DNA from: an uncultured Coriobacteriaceae bacterium
GTDB lineage: Bacteria > Actinomycetota > Coriobacteriia > Coriobacteriales > Atopobiaceae
NCBI GenBank assembly: GCA_900544655.1
Contig: UQWE01000006.1
Location: 1-28,396, forward strand
Direction of reading: 5' to 3'
Length of the DNA: 28,396 nucleotides
Shown: positions 22,028 to 28,396 of the stretch, piece by piece
Numbering within the stretch: position 1 is the stretch's first letter
How the letters are laid out: every line of letters begins with the position of its first letter
Notes under the pieces: model-generated
Seen by the model: the letters and a program-made list of their open reading frames with translations, nothing else
The model's database searches: none
Told to the model about the DNA's origin: nothing
Program-made: the position numbers and the translations under genes

Positions 22028-22053
22028 ATGCGATTAGACATGTAGAATCGCAT
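22028..22053 (+). promoter_or_regulatory. Inverted-repeat operator candidate before manA
   Basis: ATGCGATT (22028-22035) and AATCGCAT (22046-22053) are perfect inverted halves around 10 bp. TTGGCT (22022-22027) and TAGAAT (22043-22048) form a possible promoter with a short 15-bp spacer, so the right half overlaps the -10 box. This arrangement suits a repressor site. Confidence 0.45.
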
Positions 22054-22102
22054 GGCCATTCTCTGTTTGAAGCGCAGGCAAGACGTGTTGGAGGGAACCG
22101 CT

Positions 22103-23038
22103 ATGGCTCAGGATCTCATTTTCACGAAGCCCATCTTCCACGAGAAGATATGGGGAGGTCGTAGGCTCGACACGGTCTTTCACTATGACATCCCCGAGGG
22201 CGCCATTGGCGAGTGCTGGGCCATCAGCGCGCATCCCGCAGGTGACTGCGAGGTCGTGAGCGGACCTTACGCGGGCAAGACGCTCTCGCAGCTTTGGGAC
22301 GAGCATCATGAGCTGTTCGGTGATGCAGGGGGCGATCGTTTCCCGCTGCTGATCAAGATCCTCGATGCCGATGGAGACCTCTCGATCCAGGTGCACCCTG
22401 ATGACGAGTATGCCGCCATCCACGAGAGGGGAAGCCTTGGCAAGTGCGAGTGCTGGTATGTGCTCGACTGCGATCCGGGGGCCACGATTATCGTTGGGCA
22501 GAAGGCAAAGGATCGTGAGGAGTTCGCCAAGCTCGTCGAGGAGGGCCGCTGGGGCGACCTTGTGAACGAGGTCCCCATTCATAAGGGTGACTTCTTCCAG
22601 ATCGACGCTGGCACGTTGCACGCCATCAAGGCGGGCACGCTCATCCTCGAGACCCAGCAGTCGAGCGATGTTACCTACCGCGTCTATGACTATGACCGTG
22701 TCCAGGCCGATGGCACCAAGCGCGAGCTTCACCTCGAGCAGAGCATGGACGTGGTCGACTATGCGGCTAAGGCTCCCACGAGCGGCGAGGTCGTCGCTCC
22801 TGAGGTTGATGGAGTCACGCTCCTCGAGTCGAACGAGCGCTATACCGTCGAGCGCGTTCGTGTCGCCGGTGCCAAGACGATCGTCCAGGACCATGACTTC
22901 GTGTGCGTGAGCGTCATCGAGGGCGAGGGCGCGGTAAATGGCGCCAAGCTCGAGAGGGGTTCCCACTTCGTGGCGCCTGCGCAGAGCGGTGACCTCGTGT
23001 TTTCCGGTGACATGACGCTAATCTGCTCCTGGGTGTAG
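22103..23038 (+). CDS. manA: Mannose-6-phosphate isomerase, class I (short form)
   Basis: This encodes 311 residues, the length of the Bacillus-type short ManA. GGAGGGAA precedes the ATG at 22103; the longer frame from 22052 overlaps the operator candidate. Motifs are KIWGGRRLD near residue 14, the zinc-site QVHPDDEYA (about 98-106, Gln/His ligands), GTLHAIKAGTLILETQQSSDVTYRVYDY (about 176-203, His ligand and catalytic Arg), and a C-terminal cupin half. It interconverts mannose 6-phosphate and fructose 6-phosphate, linking mannose use to glycolysis. No mannose PTS gene is adjacent. Confidence 0.93.
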   Translation: MAQDLIFTKPIFHEKIWGGRRLDTVFHYDIPEGAIGECWAISAHPAGDCEVVSGPYAGKTLSQLWDEHHELFGDAGGDRFPLLIKILDADGDLSIQVHPDDEYAAIHERGSLGKCECWYVLDCDPGATIIVGQKAKDREEFAKLVEEGRWGDLVNEVPIHKGDFFQIDAGTLHAIKAGTLILETQQSSDVTYRVYDYDRVQADGTKRELHLEQSMDVVDYAAKAPTSGEVVAPEVDGVTLLESNERYTVERVRVAGAKTIVQDHDFVCVSVIEGEGAVNGAKLERGSHFVAPAQSGDLVFSGDMTLICSWV

Positions 23039-23082
23039 CGCTGAGCACCAGACTCCCTCGGGGGATTCGCCACCGCAAGAAG

Positions 23083-23162
23083 GGTCCCTGGGTCCCGTCG
23101 AATGCGATTTTTTCGGTGCAAAGCGCCGAAACTGTCTGAGCAGGCGACGGGGCCCAGGGGCC
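23083..23162. terminator. Nested double hairpin between convergent genes, probable bidirectional terminator
   Basis: The outer stem pairs 23083-23100 with 23145-23162 over 18 bp (two G-U pairs on the plus strand). Inside, TTTCGGTGC (23111-23119) pairs with GCGCCGAAA (23123-23131) around an AAA loop. The element fills the gap between the stops of manA and the aldose epimerase-like gene. T-tracts are weak on both sides, so termination is probable but not certain. Confidence 0.6.
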
Positions 23163-23179
23163 TATTGCTTTGGGGGTCG

Positions 23180-24070
23180 CTACAGGACCGTGATCGTGAA
23201 GGCTCGCCTGACGGTCTCGCCCGGCGTGGCCATCAGGAGCCCCTGCTTGAGTTCGAAGGTGTCGTCTTCGTCGGTGCGAGTCGCGGTGCCGCACCAGGGC
23301 TCGAGCGCGACGAAGGGCGTTGGCGTGCCGTCTGCCGCGGGAAGCGCGCTCCAAATGCCGATGTAGGGGAAGCCCGGGAAATCTACGCGAACGCCGTGAC
23401 CGGAGGGGCCAACCATCGTGATCGTGCTGTCGGGGACGTCGGTGAACATGAAGGAGTCGTCGTCGAAGAGCGAGTGACGGAGCGGCAGCGTGTCTGAGTC
23501 TTCGAACAGCGTGGTCATGTGCGCATAATCCTGTAGCCCATCCGAGGTAAGGCCTGGCGTGGTGCCCGTCCAGGGGTGCGTGAACTTGAGGGAATAGTCC
23601 TCGAACGTCTCACCTTCGACCACGGGAACGTTGAACGCCGGGTGTCCGCCCAGGAAGAAGGGCATGTCGACCTTGCCCGTGTTCGTTACCGAGAAGGTCT
23701 GGCGCAGCGTGCCCTCGCCTTCGAGGGCGTAGGTCATCTCGAGGCGGAAATCATACGGATAGTTCGCGTGCATCTCAGGCGTGCCGTCGAGGCGGAACGT
23801 CACGGAGCTGCCGGTGTTCTCTATCGCCTCGTGCTCATAGTTGCGGGCGATGCCATGGCGGCCCATGTGGCACTCTCCCTCGGCGGATATGGCGAATCCG
23901 TCGCGAAGGTTTCCCACGATGGGAAAGAGGATGGGGGCGCTGCGAGGCCACCACTTGGCGTCTGCCTGCCACAGATACTCGATGTCGTTGCGGACGAGGC
24001 TCGTGAGCTGGGCGCCCTTGCTATCTATTGCCGCGGAGAACTCTCTGAGGGAGATCCTGACGACTGACAT
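23180..24070 (-). CDS. Aldose 1-epimerase family protein (YeaD/LacX-like)
   Basis: This encodes 296 residues from ATG at 24070 (minus), with AAGGAG upstream; an earlier in-frame ATG at 24100 lies in a hairpin. Motifs of the galactose mutarotase-like fold are SKGAQLTSLVRNDIEYLWQAD (about 17-37), WWPRSAPILFPIVGNLRDG, CHMGRHGIARNYEHE with the first catalytic-type His, FFLGGHPAFNVPV with the second His, and FVALEPWCGTATR with the Glu. Members of this subfamily act on hexoses or hexose 6-phosphates; LacX proteins sit in sugar operons. It converges on manA, another sugar-phosphate enzyme. Substrate not determined. Confidence 0.88.
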   Translation of the reverse strand: MSVVRISLREFSAAIDSKGAQLTSLVRNDIEYLWQADAKWWPRSAPILFPIVGNLRDGFAISAEGECHMGRHGIARNYEHEAIENTGSSVTFRLDGTPEMHANYPYDFRLEMTYALEGEGTLRQTFSVTNTGKVDMPFFLGGHPAFNVPVVEGETFEDYSLKFTHPWTGTTPGLTSDGLQDYAHMTTLFEDSDTLPLRHSLFDDDSFMFTDVPDSTITMVGPSGHGVRVDFPGFPYIGIWSALPAADGTPTPFVALEPWCGTATRTDEDDTFELKQGLLMATPGETVRRAFTITVL

Positions 24071-24411
24071 GGCGGCTCCTTGCGTTTCTCGGGCAGGCAT
24101 TGGTGCCTGCTATGTCTGATACTTCAGATTGTAGTATCAGGCTGGAGGCGAGGAAGCGCGTTAGCCGTCCTCTCATTCGAAATGCCTCATTGCCAATGAG
24201 GACATTACGTGTGCACCAATCTCCTCGCGAAACCCTGCTAGGATTTCTTCCGGGCAAACCCTCGCCAGGCGGCCTTGGCCGTCGAAGGGCTTGCGCGCAA
24301 GTTGGAAGACTACAGGGGAGCTTGCGCGAGGCGCGGGGTGTGACACATCTAGGGCGTCGCGTCCTATCGCTGCCTCGGGCGGCATGCATGATGTGGAAGG
24401 ATGGAAAAAGT
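24071..24411. other. Divergent intergenic region with several palindromes
   Basis: The 341-bp gap contains no credible gene. Structures are a GCAGGCA/TGCCTGC hairpin (24093-24110), the operator candidate at 24116-24140, a CCTCATT-GCC-AATGAGG hairpin (24185-24201) and the palindrome CTTGCGCGCAAG (24290-24301). GTGACA at about 24341-24346 is a possible -35 for the downstream lipoprotein gene, without a good -10. No TPP, SAM or other riboswitch core was recognised. Confidence 0.55.
24116..24140 (-). promoter_or_regulatory. Palindromic operator overlapping the -10 box of the aldose epimerase gene
   Basis: CTGATACT (24116-24123) and AGTATCAG (24133-24140) are perfect inverted halves around 9 bp. 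On the minus strand TACAAT at 24128-24133 is a good -10 box inside the palindrome, about 46-58 bp from the epimerase start codon. A repressor bound there would block transcription. Confidence 0.5.
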
Positions 24412-25419
24412 ATGAACGCCACTGTCACCAGGAAGGGTTTCGTCGTGGGTTCCGTTGCGGCCTCTCTGTCGCTTGCGGCCTGTGGCTCGAGGGCCACGGC
24501 CCCTGCCGCCACCTCGTCTGACCCCGTCGAGGTCCGCGTCGCGTCGCTTAAGGGCCCTACGTCCATCGGCCTCGTCGCCTTCATGGACAAGGCCGCCGGC
24601 GAGCAGACCGGTCTGACGAACACCTATGATTTCCAGGTCTATGGCACGGCGGATGAGGTCCTTCCCAAGGTCATCTCGGGAGACGTTGACATCGCCCTCG
24701 TTCCCGCCAATGTCTCGAGCGTTCTCTACAACAAGACGCAAGGGGCCATCCAGGCTCTCGACATCAACACGCTTGGAGTTCTGAGCATCGTCACCGGAGA
24801 CGCCTCCGTGGCCGAGTTCACCGACCTTGCCGGACGCACCGTCTATCTCACGGGCAAGGGGACGACGCCGGAGTACGTCATGGGCTATCTCCTTGACCGC
24901 GCCGGCATCGCGGATGCCGTGACGCTCGAGTTCAAGAGCGAGGCTGCCGAGGTCGTGAGCGCCCTCGTCGCGGATCCGTCTGCCGTCGGCGTCCTACCTG
25001 AGCCCTACAAGACCGCTGCGCTCGCAAAGAACGGCAGCCTCTCCGCGCCCTTCGCGCTTTCGGACGTCTGGGACTCCCTGGCGACCGACGGCTCGCGCAT
25101 GGTCACGGGCGTCACCATCGTCCGTCGCGAGTTCGCCGAGAACAACGCCCAAGCTGTCGAGGAGTTCCTTGCCCAGCAGGAGAGCTCGGTCGAGCTCGTG
25201 AAGGCGAATCCCGCCACCTACGCACAGTCCGTCGTCGACCATGGCATCATCGACGCGGCGCCCGTTGCCGAGAAGGCCATTCCGGGTTGCAACCTCGTCT
25301 GCCTCGCGGGCGACGACATGAAGTCCGCTCTTTCGGGATACCTTGACGTCCTTTCGCAGTTCGACGCCTCCTCGGTGGGCGGCGCGCTCCCTGGGGATGA
25401 CTTCTACTACGGCGCCTAG
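24412..25419 (+). CDS. ABC transporter substrate-binding lipoprotein (SsuA/NMT1-like)
   Basis: This encodes 335 residues. The start at 24412 gives a proper lipoprotein signal: MNATVTRKGFVVGS, hydrophobic core, lipobox LAAC with Cys24. A much longer frame from 24100 reads through the intergenic palindromes and is rejected. The TRKGF sequence resembles a Tat motif with Lys in place of the second Arg. The domain starts VEVRVASLKGPTSIGLVAFMDKA, with DEVLPKVISGDVDIALVPANVSSVLYN and a second lobe LAGRTVYLTGKGTTPEYVMGYLL. This is the pattern of periplasmic proteins for sulfonates, nitrate or thiamine precursors; the ligand is not identifiable. It pairs with the fused permease-ATPase 12 bp downstream. 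Confidence 0.87.
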   Translation: MNATVTRKGFVVGSVAASLSLAACGSRATAPAATSSDPVEVRVASLKGPTSIGLVAFMDKAAGEQTGLTNTYDFQVYGTADEVLPKVISGDVDIALVPANVSSVLYNKTQGAIQALDINTLGVLSIVTGDASVAEFTDLAGRTVYLTGKGTTPEYVMGYLLDRAGIADAVTLEFKSEAAEVVSALVADPSAVGVLPEPYKTAALAKNGSLSAPFALSDVWDSLATDGSRMVTGVTIVRREFAENNAQAVEEFLAQQESSVELVKANPATYAQSVVDHGIIDAAPVAEKAIPGCNLVCLAGDDMKSALSGYLDVLSQFDASSVGGALPGDDFYYGA

Positions 25420-25431
25420 GGTCGTGCCGCA

Positions 25432-26829
25432 GTGCCTGCATCCAGCTCATCCACGGATTCCAAGGTCAGCGCCCGCGCGCGGAACGCATCCGTGCTCCTG
25501 TGGCTTCTCGTGTGGGAGGCCGCGGCGCTCCTCATCGACCAGCCGCTGATCATCCCTGGTCCCGTTGAGGCCATCTCGTGCCTTGGCGAGCTGATGTGTG
25601 ACGCAACCGTGTGGTCCAAGCTGCTCGTCTCCGGCGCCCGCATCATGGGAGGGCTTCTCGCCGCCTATGCCGTGGCGCTTGCGCTGGCGAGCGTGTCGCA
25701 CCGCCACGTCATCGCGCGAGAGCTCGTCCGCCCGCCGCTTTTGGTTTTCAAGGCGACGCCAGTCGTCTGCGTCGTGGTCCTGCTCCTCATATGGCTGGGA
25801 GCGGCCAACGTGAGCATCGCCGCCGTGTTCCTCATGGCCCTGCCGGCAATATACTTCTCCGCGCTCGAGGGTCTCGACCACGCGAGCGCGCCCATGGCAG
25901 AGCTTATGGAGGTCCACGGGGTTTCCGGCGTGAGGCGCGTCCTCGCGTACTCCTGGCCCGAGCTCCTGCCGTATCTCTGTGCCACGAGCGAGGCCATCGT
26001 TGGCATGAGCTGGAAGGCGGGCGTTGCCGCCGAGCTCATCGGCATGCCCGCGGGCACCATCGGCGAGCGCATATACCAGGCGAAGCTCCTGCTTGAGACG
26101 GGAGACCTCTTTGCCTGGACCTTTATCGTGATCGCCTGCGCGAGCCTCTGCGAGAGGGTCGCGCTTTGGCTCCTGGGGCTAAGCGGCTCGGCGTCGCTGC
26201 GCCTGGCGTGCCGCCTTCGTGCTCACGAGGCCAGGGGGGAGGCTGGCGAGCTCGCCCGCGGTGCGATGACGGTCGACGGGCTTATCCTCCCTCATGGCGC
26301 CGCCGCGGGACATCCCGTGTCCTTGAGCCTCGCTTCGGCTGGCCGACTCTGCGTGATGGCACCATCCGGTGCGGGCAAGACCACCCTGTTACGCGTTCTC
26401 GCCGGCCTTGATTCGGCAGATGCGGGCCGGGTTGACCTCGCGTCTCGGGTTTCGGTGGAGTTCCAAGACGCGCGTCTATTCGAGGACGCCTCCGCGTTGG
26501 CGAACGTCCTTCTCTTCGCGTCTTCCCGTCATTCCGAGAAGGACCTCGAGCAGATGCTTGCACTCGTTCTTCCCGACGTCGATGCGCGTACGCCCGTGCG
26601 CGAGCTCTCCGGCGGGCAGCGCCGTCGAGTGGAGCTCGTCCGAGCCCTTGCCGCCCCGGGCGATGCCGTTCTTCTCGACGAGCCCTTCGCGGGGCTTGAC
26701 GCTGATTCCCGCGATGTCGCATGCGCTTTCGTCGTGAGCGAGCTTCGTGGGCGGTCCCTCGTCGTGGCCTCGCATGACGAGGGCGACGCGGCAAGGCTTG
26801 GGACTCGTGTGCTTGTCTTGCCCTTTTAG
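25432..26829 (+). CDS. Fused ABC permease-ATPase (SsuC-SsuB-like) in one polypeptide
   Basis: This encodes 465 residues from GTG 25432, 12 bp after the lipoprotein gene. Residues 1 to about 265 form an SsuC-type permease: about six helices, with the ATPase-contact loop ELMEVHGVSGVRRVLAYSWPELLP near residues 160-184 and VAAELIGMPAGTIGERIY. A linker of some 15 residues leads to a compact ATPase (about 275-465) with Walker A APSGAGKTT (about 310-318), Q-loop EFQDARLFED, signature LSGGQRRRVEL (about 391-401), Walker B VLLDEPFAGLD (about 413-423) and H-loop SHDEGD. All ATPase motifs are intact, so this is a functional fusion, not a frameshift. In related systems permease and ATPase are separate proteins. 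A homodimer would supply both halves. Confidence 0.88.
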   Translation: MPASSSSTDSKVSARARNASVLLWLLVWEAAALLIDQPLIIPGPVEAISCLGELMCDATVWSKLLVSGARIMGGLLAAYAVALALASVSHRHVIARELVRPPLLVFKATPVVCVVVLLLIWLGAANVSIAAVFLMALPAIYFSALEGLDHASAPMAELMEVHGVSGVRRVLAYSWPELLPYLCATSEAIVGMSWKAGVAAELIGMPAGTIGERIYQAKLLLETGDLFAWTFIVIACASLCERVALWLLGLSGSASLRLACRLRAHEARGEAGELARGAMTVDGLILPHGAAAGHPVSLSLASAGRLCVMAPSGAGKTTLLRVLAGLDSADAGRVDLASRVSVEFQDARLFEDASALANVLLFASSRHSEKDLEQMLALVLPDVDARTPVRELSGGQRRRVELVRALAAPGDAVLLDEPFAGLDADSRDVACAFVVSELRGRSLVVASHDEGDAARLGTRVLVLPF

Positions 26830-26889
26830 GGCCCCGGGTTTCTTCGGGTTACACTAAACGGGCTAACTCACGATCCCTTGGGAGGGCCC

Positions 26890-27543
26890 ATGTCTCGCTC
26901 TATCAGCCGTCGTACGTTCGTCTCCGCCACTCTAGGCGTTGCGGCCCTTGGTCTCTCTGCGTGCGGTGGTGGCGCGAAGCCTGCGACAACCTCCGCCGCC
27001 ACCTCTGGCGCCTCCGCGGCTCCTGCGCCAACGGGGGAGTTCGCGAGCGGAAAGCACGCCGCCACGATCGAGGTCGAGGGCTTTGGCACCATCACGCTCG
27101 AGCTTGACGCGGATTCCGCGCCCATCACGGTCTCCAACTTCGCGAAGCTCGCCAACGAGGGCTTCTACGATGGCCTCACGTTCCACCGCATCATCCAGGG
27201 CTTTATGATGCAGGGCGGTGACCCCAAGGGCAACGGCACGGGCGGTTCGGGCGAGACCATCGTCGGCGAGTTCAGCGACAACGGGATCGACAACCCCATC
27301 AAACATGTGCGTGGCACCATCTCCATGGCGAGATCCTCCGCTATGGACTCTGCGAGCTCGCAGTTCTTCATCATGCAAGAGGATGCGGAGTACCTCGATG
27401 GCCAGTATGCGGCGTTTGGCCATGTGACGGACGGATTGGGCGTCGTCGACGCCATCTGCGACTCCGCCAAGCCGAGCGACAACAACGGCACCATTGCCCC
27501 CGCCGACCAGCCCAAGATCTCCTCCATCCGCGTGGAAGCCTAG
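26890..27543 (+). CDS. Lipoprotein peptidyl-prolyl cis-trans isomerase (cyclophilin type)
   Basis: This encodes 217 residues from ATG 26890 with GGGAGGG upstream. The signal peptide has a twin-arginine motif (ISRRTF, residues 5-10) and lipobox LSAC with Cys25, followed by a Gly/Ala/Thr/Ser linker to about residue 50. The cyclophilin domain starts TIEVEGFGTITLELD and keeps FHRIIQGFMMQGGDPKGNGTGG (catalytic Arg at FHRII; Phe and Met of the active site), GTISMARS and SQFFIMQED, with AFGHVTDGLGVVDAI near the end. It would assist folding of exported proteins on the outer face of the membrane. A TACACT -10-like box lies at about 26851-26856. Confidence 0.93.
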   Translation: MSRSISRRTFVSATLGVAALGLSACGGGAKPATTSAATSGASAAPAPTGEFASGKHAATIEVEGFGTITLELDADSAPITVSNFAKLANEGFYDGLTFHRIIQGFMMQGGDPKGNGTGGSGETIVGEFSDNGIDNPIKHVRGTISMARSSAMDSASSQFFIMQEDAEYLDGQYAAFGHVTDGLGVVDAICDSAKPSDNNGTIAPADQPKISSIRVEA

Positions 27544-27636
27544 CGCCCCTGCGGCCGCCCTCTTCGCCGGGCCCAAGCAAACCTGGCGTCCGTCTTCAAA
27601 CCCCGCTGACGGCGCGATGAACGCCGCCCACCGTTA

Positions 27637-27676
27637 TGGCGCTTTCGCTCGCGTGCCATTGGGTATCAAAGCGCCA
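27637..27676. promoter_or_regulatory. Inverted repeats upstream of pckA
   Basis: TGGCGCTTT (27637-27645) and AAAGCGCCA (27668-27676) are perfect inverted halves with a 22-bp centre. A second inverted pair CATTGG/CCAATG overlaps the right half. They lie 105-145 bp before pckA, where a catabolite regulator could bind. The cyclophilin-pckA gap (27544-27780) otherwise holds no gene. Confidence 0.4.
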
Positions 27677-27739
27677 ATGACGTCTCGCGCCGTGCGAGCC
27701 TGGGGCATGGGCTCGGTTATCGCGAGGCGGAGGCAACGT

Positions 27740-27754
27740 CACCTCGCTTTGCGA
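27740..27754 (+). other. Short hairpin in the pckA leader
   Basis: CCTCGC-TTT-GCGAGG forms a 6-bp stem 26 bp before the pckA start codon. GCGAGGCGGAGG just upstream could compete for pairing with CCTCGC, so an attenuation-like switch is conceivable but unproven. Confidence 0.35.
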
Positions 27755-27780
27755 GGTAGGGGGTATTGGAGGCAACCATC

Positions 27781-28396
27781 ATGAAGCAGACTCTTACGGG
27801 GCGTCTTCTCAAGCGTGAGCAGGCGGTTCCTGGCAGCGCCAGGGTGAACGAGGACCTTGCGCCCGCGAGGTTCGTCGAGGCGGCCCTCGCCAACGGCGAG
27901 GGCGTGCTCGCGTCGAACGGCTCTCTCGTCGTCGACACGGGGGAGCGCACGGGACGCTCCCCGCTCGATCGGTTCGTGGTCGACGATCCGGCGATTCATG
28001 ACAAGGTGTGCTGGGGTAAGGTAAACGTCCCCATTTCGCGCGAGAACTACGAGCGCATCTGCTCGGGCGTCGCGGGCTATCTATACGGGCGCGAGCTCTA
28101 CGTCGTCCGCGGATTTGCCGGATCTGACCGCAACCACTCCCGCAAGGTTTGCGTCATTTGCGAACGCGCGAGCCAGGCGCTGTTCATCCACCAGATGCTC
28201 GTTCGCCCGTCGGCGCGTGAGCTCGCGAGCTTCGGCGAGCCGGACATCTACGTCCTCGCCGCTCCGGGCTATCGCTGCGACCCTGAGTCCGATGGCGTCA
28301 ATTCCTCCGCGGCCGTCATCCTTGACCTCGCCCACGGTGGAATCGTGGTAGCCGGTACCGGCTATTCCGGAGAGATCAAGAAGGCGATCTTCTCCT
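27781..28396 (+). CDS. pckA: Phosphoenolpyruvate carboxykinase (ATP), 3' truncated by window edge
   Basis: The open frame continues through the right edge; 205 codons are visible of an expected 530 or so. GGAGG lies 10 bp before ATG 27781. The N-terminal domain of ATP-type PEPCK is recognisable: VDTGERTGRSPLDRFVVDD (about 51-69, the TGRSPxDKF motif that binds substrate Arg), WGKVNVPISRENYERI (about 78-93), the LYVVRGFAGSD segment, and HGGIVVAGTGYSGEIKKAIFS at the edge (the GTxYxGEIKK motif). The kinase loop and metal-binding residues lie beyond the window. It interconverts oxaloacetate + ATP with PEP + CO2 + ADP; in anaerobes it often runs in the carboxylating direction to yield ATP. Confidence 0.93.
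   Translation, partial: MKQTLTGRLLKREQAVPGSARVNEDLAPARFVEAALANGEGVLASNGSLVVDTGERTGRSPLDRFVVDDPAIHDKVCWGKVNVPISRENYERICSGVAGYLYGRELYVVRGFAGSDRNHSRKVCVICERASQALFIHQMLVRPSARELASFGEPDIYVLAAPGYRCDPESDGVNSSAAVILDLAHGGIVVAGTGYSGEIKKAIFS

Noticed and set aside
24200..24411. TPP or other riboswitch before the SsuA-like lipoprotein gene
   Set aside because: A GGGGAGC segment is present but the CTGAGA and ACCTGATC cores of the TPP riboswitch are missing.
24100..24411. N-terminal extension of the SsuA-like lipoprotein from ATG 24100
   Set aside because: It would place about 100 unconserved residues before a perfect lipoprotein signal peptide and crosses intergenic palindromes.

Overview
This window reads as an ordinary chromosomal stretch of a high-GC Gram-positive anaerobe. 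The best guess is Coriobacteriia (Olsenella/Atopobium/Collinsella type). The grounds are the strong G/C-ending codon bias, a DivIVA protein, a GluD-like permease with the actinobacterial LYxxPGPK N-terminus, ATP-type PEP carboxykinase, LuxS, an acetate-kinase-family enzyme, and an A-type RNase P RNA. The taxonomic call is inference. No rRNA, CRISPR array, phage or transposase gene was found.

Layout. 1-800: the tail of a membrane protein (BioY-like), then a tRNA-Gln / tRNA-Glu / tRNA-Glu cluster with a clear promoter and terminator. 799-2201: divIVA and cutC. 2308-2731: RNase P RNA on the minus strand with its own terminator and -10 box. 2873-4998: DAHP synthase, then an HPr-like protein with Asp at the Ser46 position, overlapping an IMPACT/YigZ gene. 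5095-8628: a HAD phosphatase (minus), a PiT phosphate transporter with its DUF47 partner, and a Cof-type HAD phosphatase. 8664-11209: a MarR regulator, a DegV protein, and a two-helix membrane protein with a LURP-one-like domain. 11210-11709: a repeat- and hairpin-rich intergenic region. 11710-14896: CrcB fluoride exporter, DUF218 protein, LOG protein, LuxS, and a hypoxanthine/uracil-DNA glycosylase. 14893-16071 (minus): a TIGR04076-like protein and a pyridoxal/pyridoxamine kinase.

16119-17731: tandem repeats, then an isolated acetate-kinase-family gene with altered active-site motifs. 17761-21980: a GluBCDA-type glutamate/glutamine ABC importer with a C26 gamma-glutamyl hydrolase as the last gene. 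22028-24140: mannose-6-phosphate isomerase converging on an aldose-1-epimerase-like protein, with a large nested hairpin between them. 24412-26829: an SsuA-like lipoprotein plus a single polypeptide that fuses an SsuC-like permease to an SsuB-like ATPase. 26890-28396: a lipoprotein cyclophilin and the start of pckA, cut by the window edge.

Taken together the genes point to amino-acid and acyl-phosphate based energy metabolism: glutamate uptake with gamma-glutamyl hydrolysis, an acyl kinase, and PEP carboxykinase. Sugar handling, phosphate uptake and housekeeping functions surround these. The features most worth testing are the natural D46 HPr, the acyl kinase lacking the acetate-pocket Phe, the permease-ATPase fusion, and the intergenic inverted-repeat element at 11458-11582.
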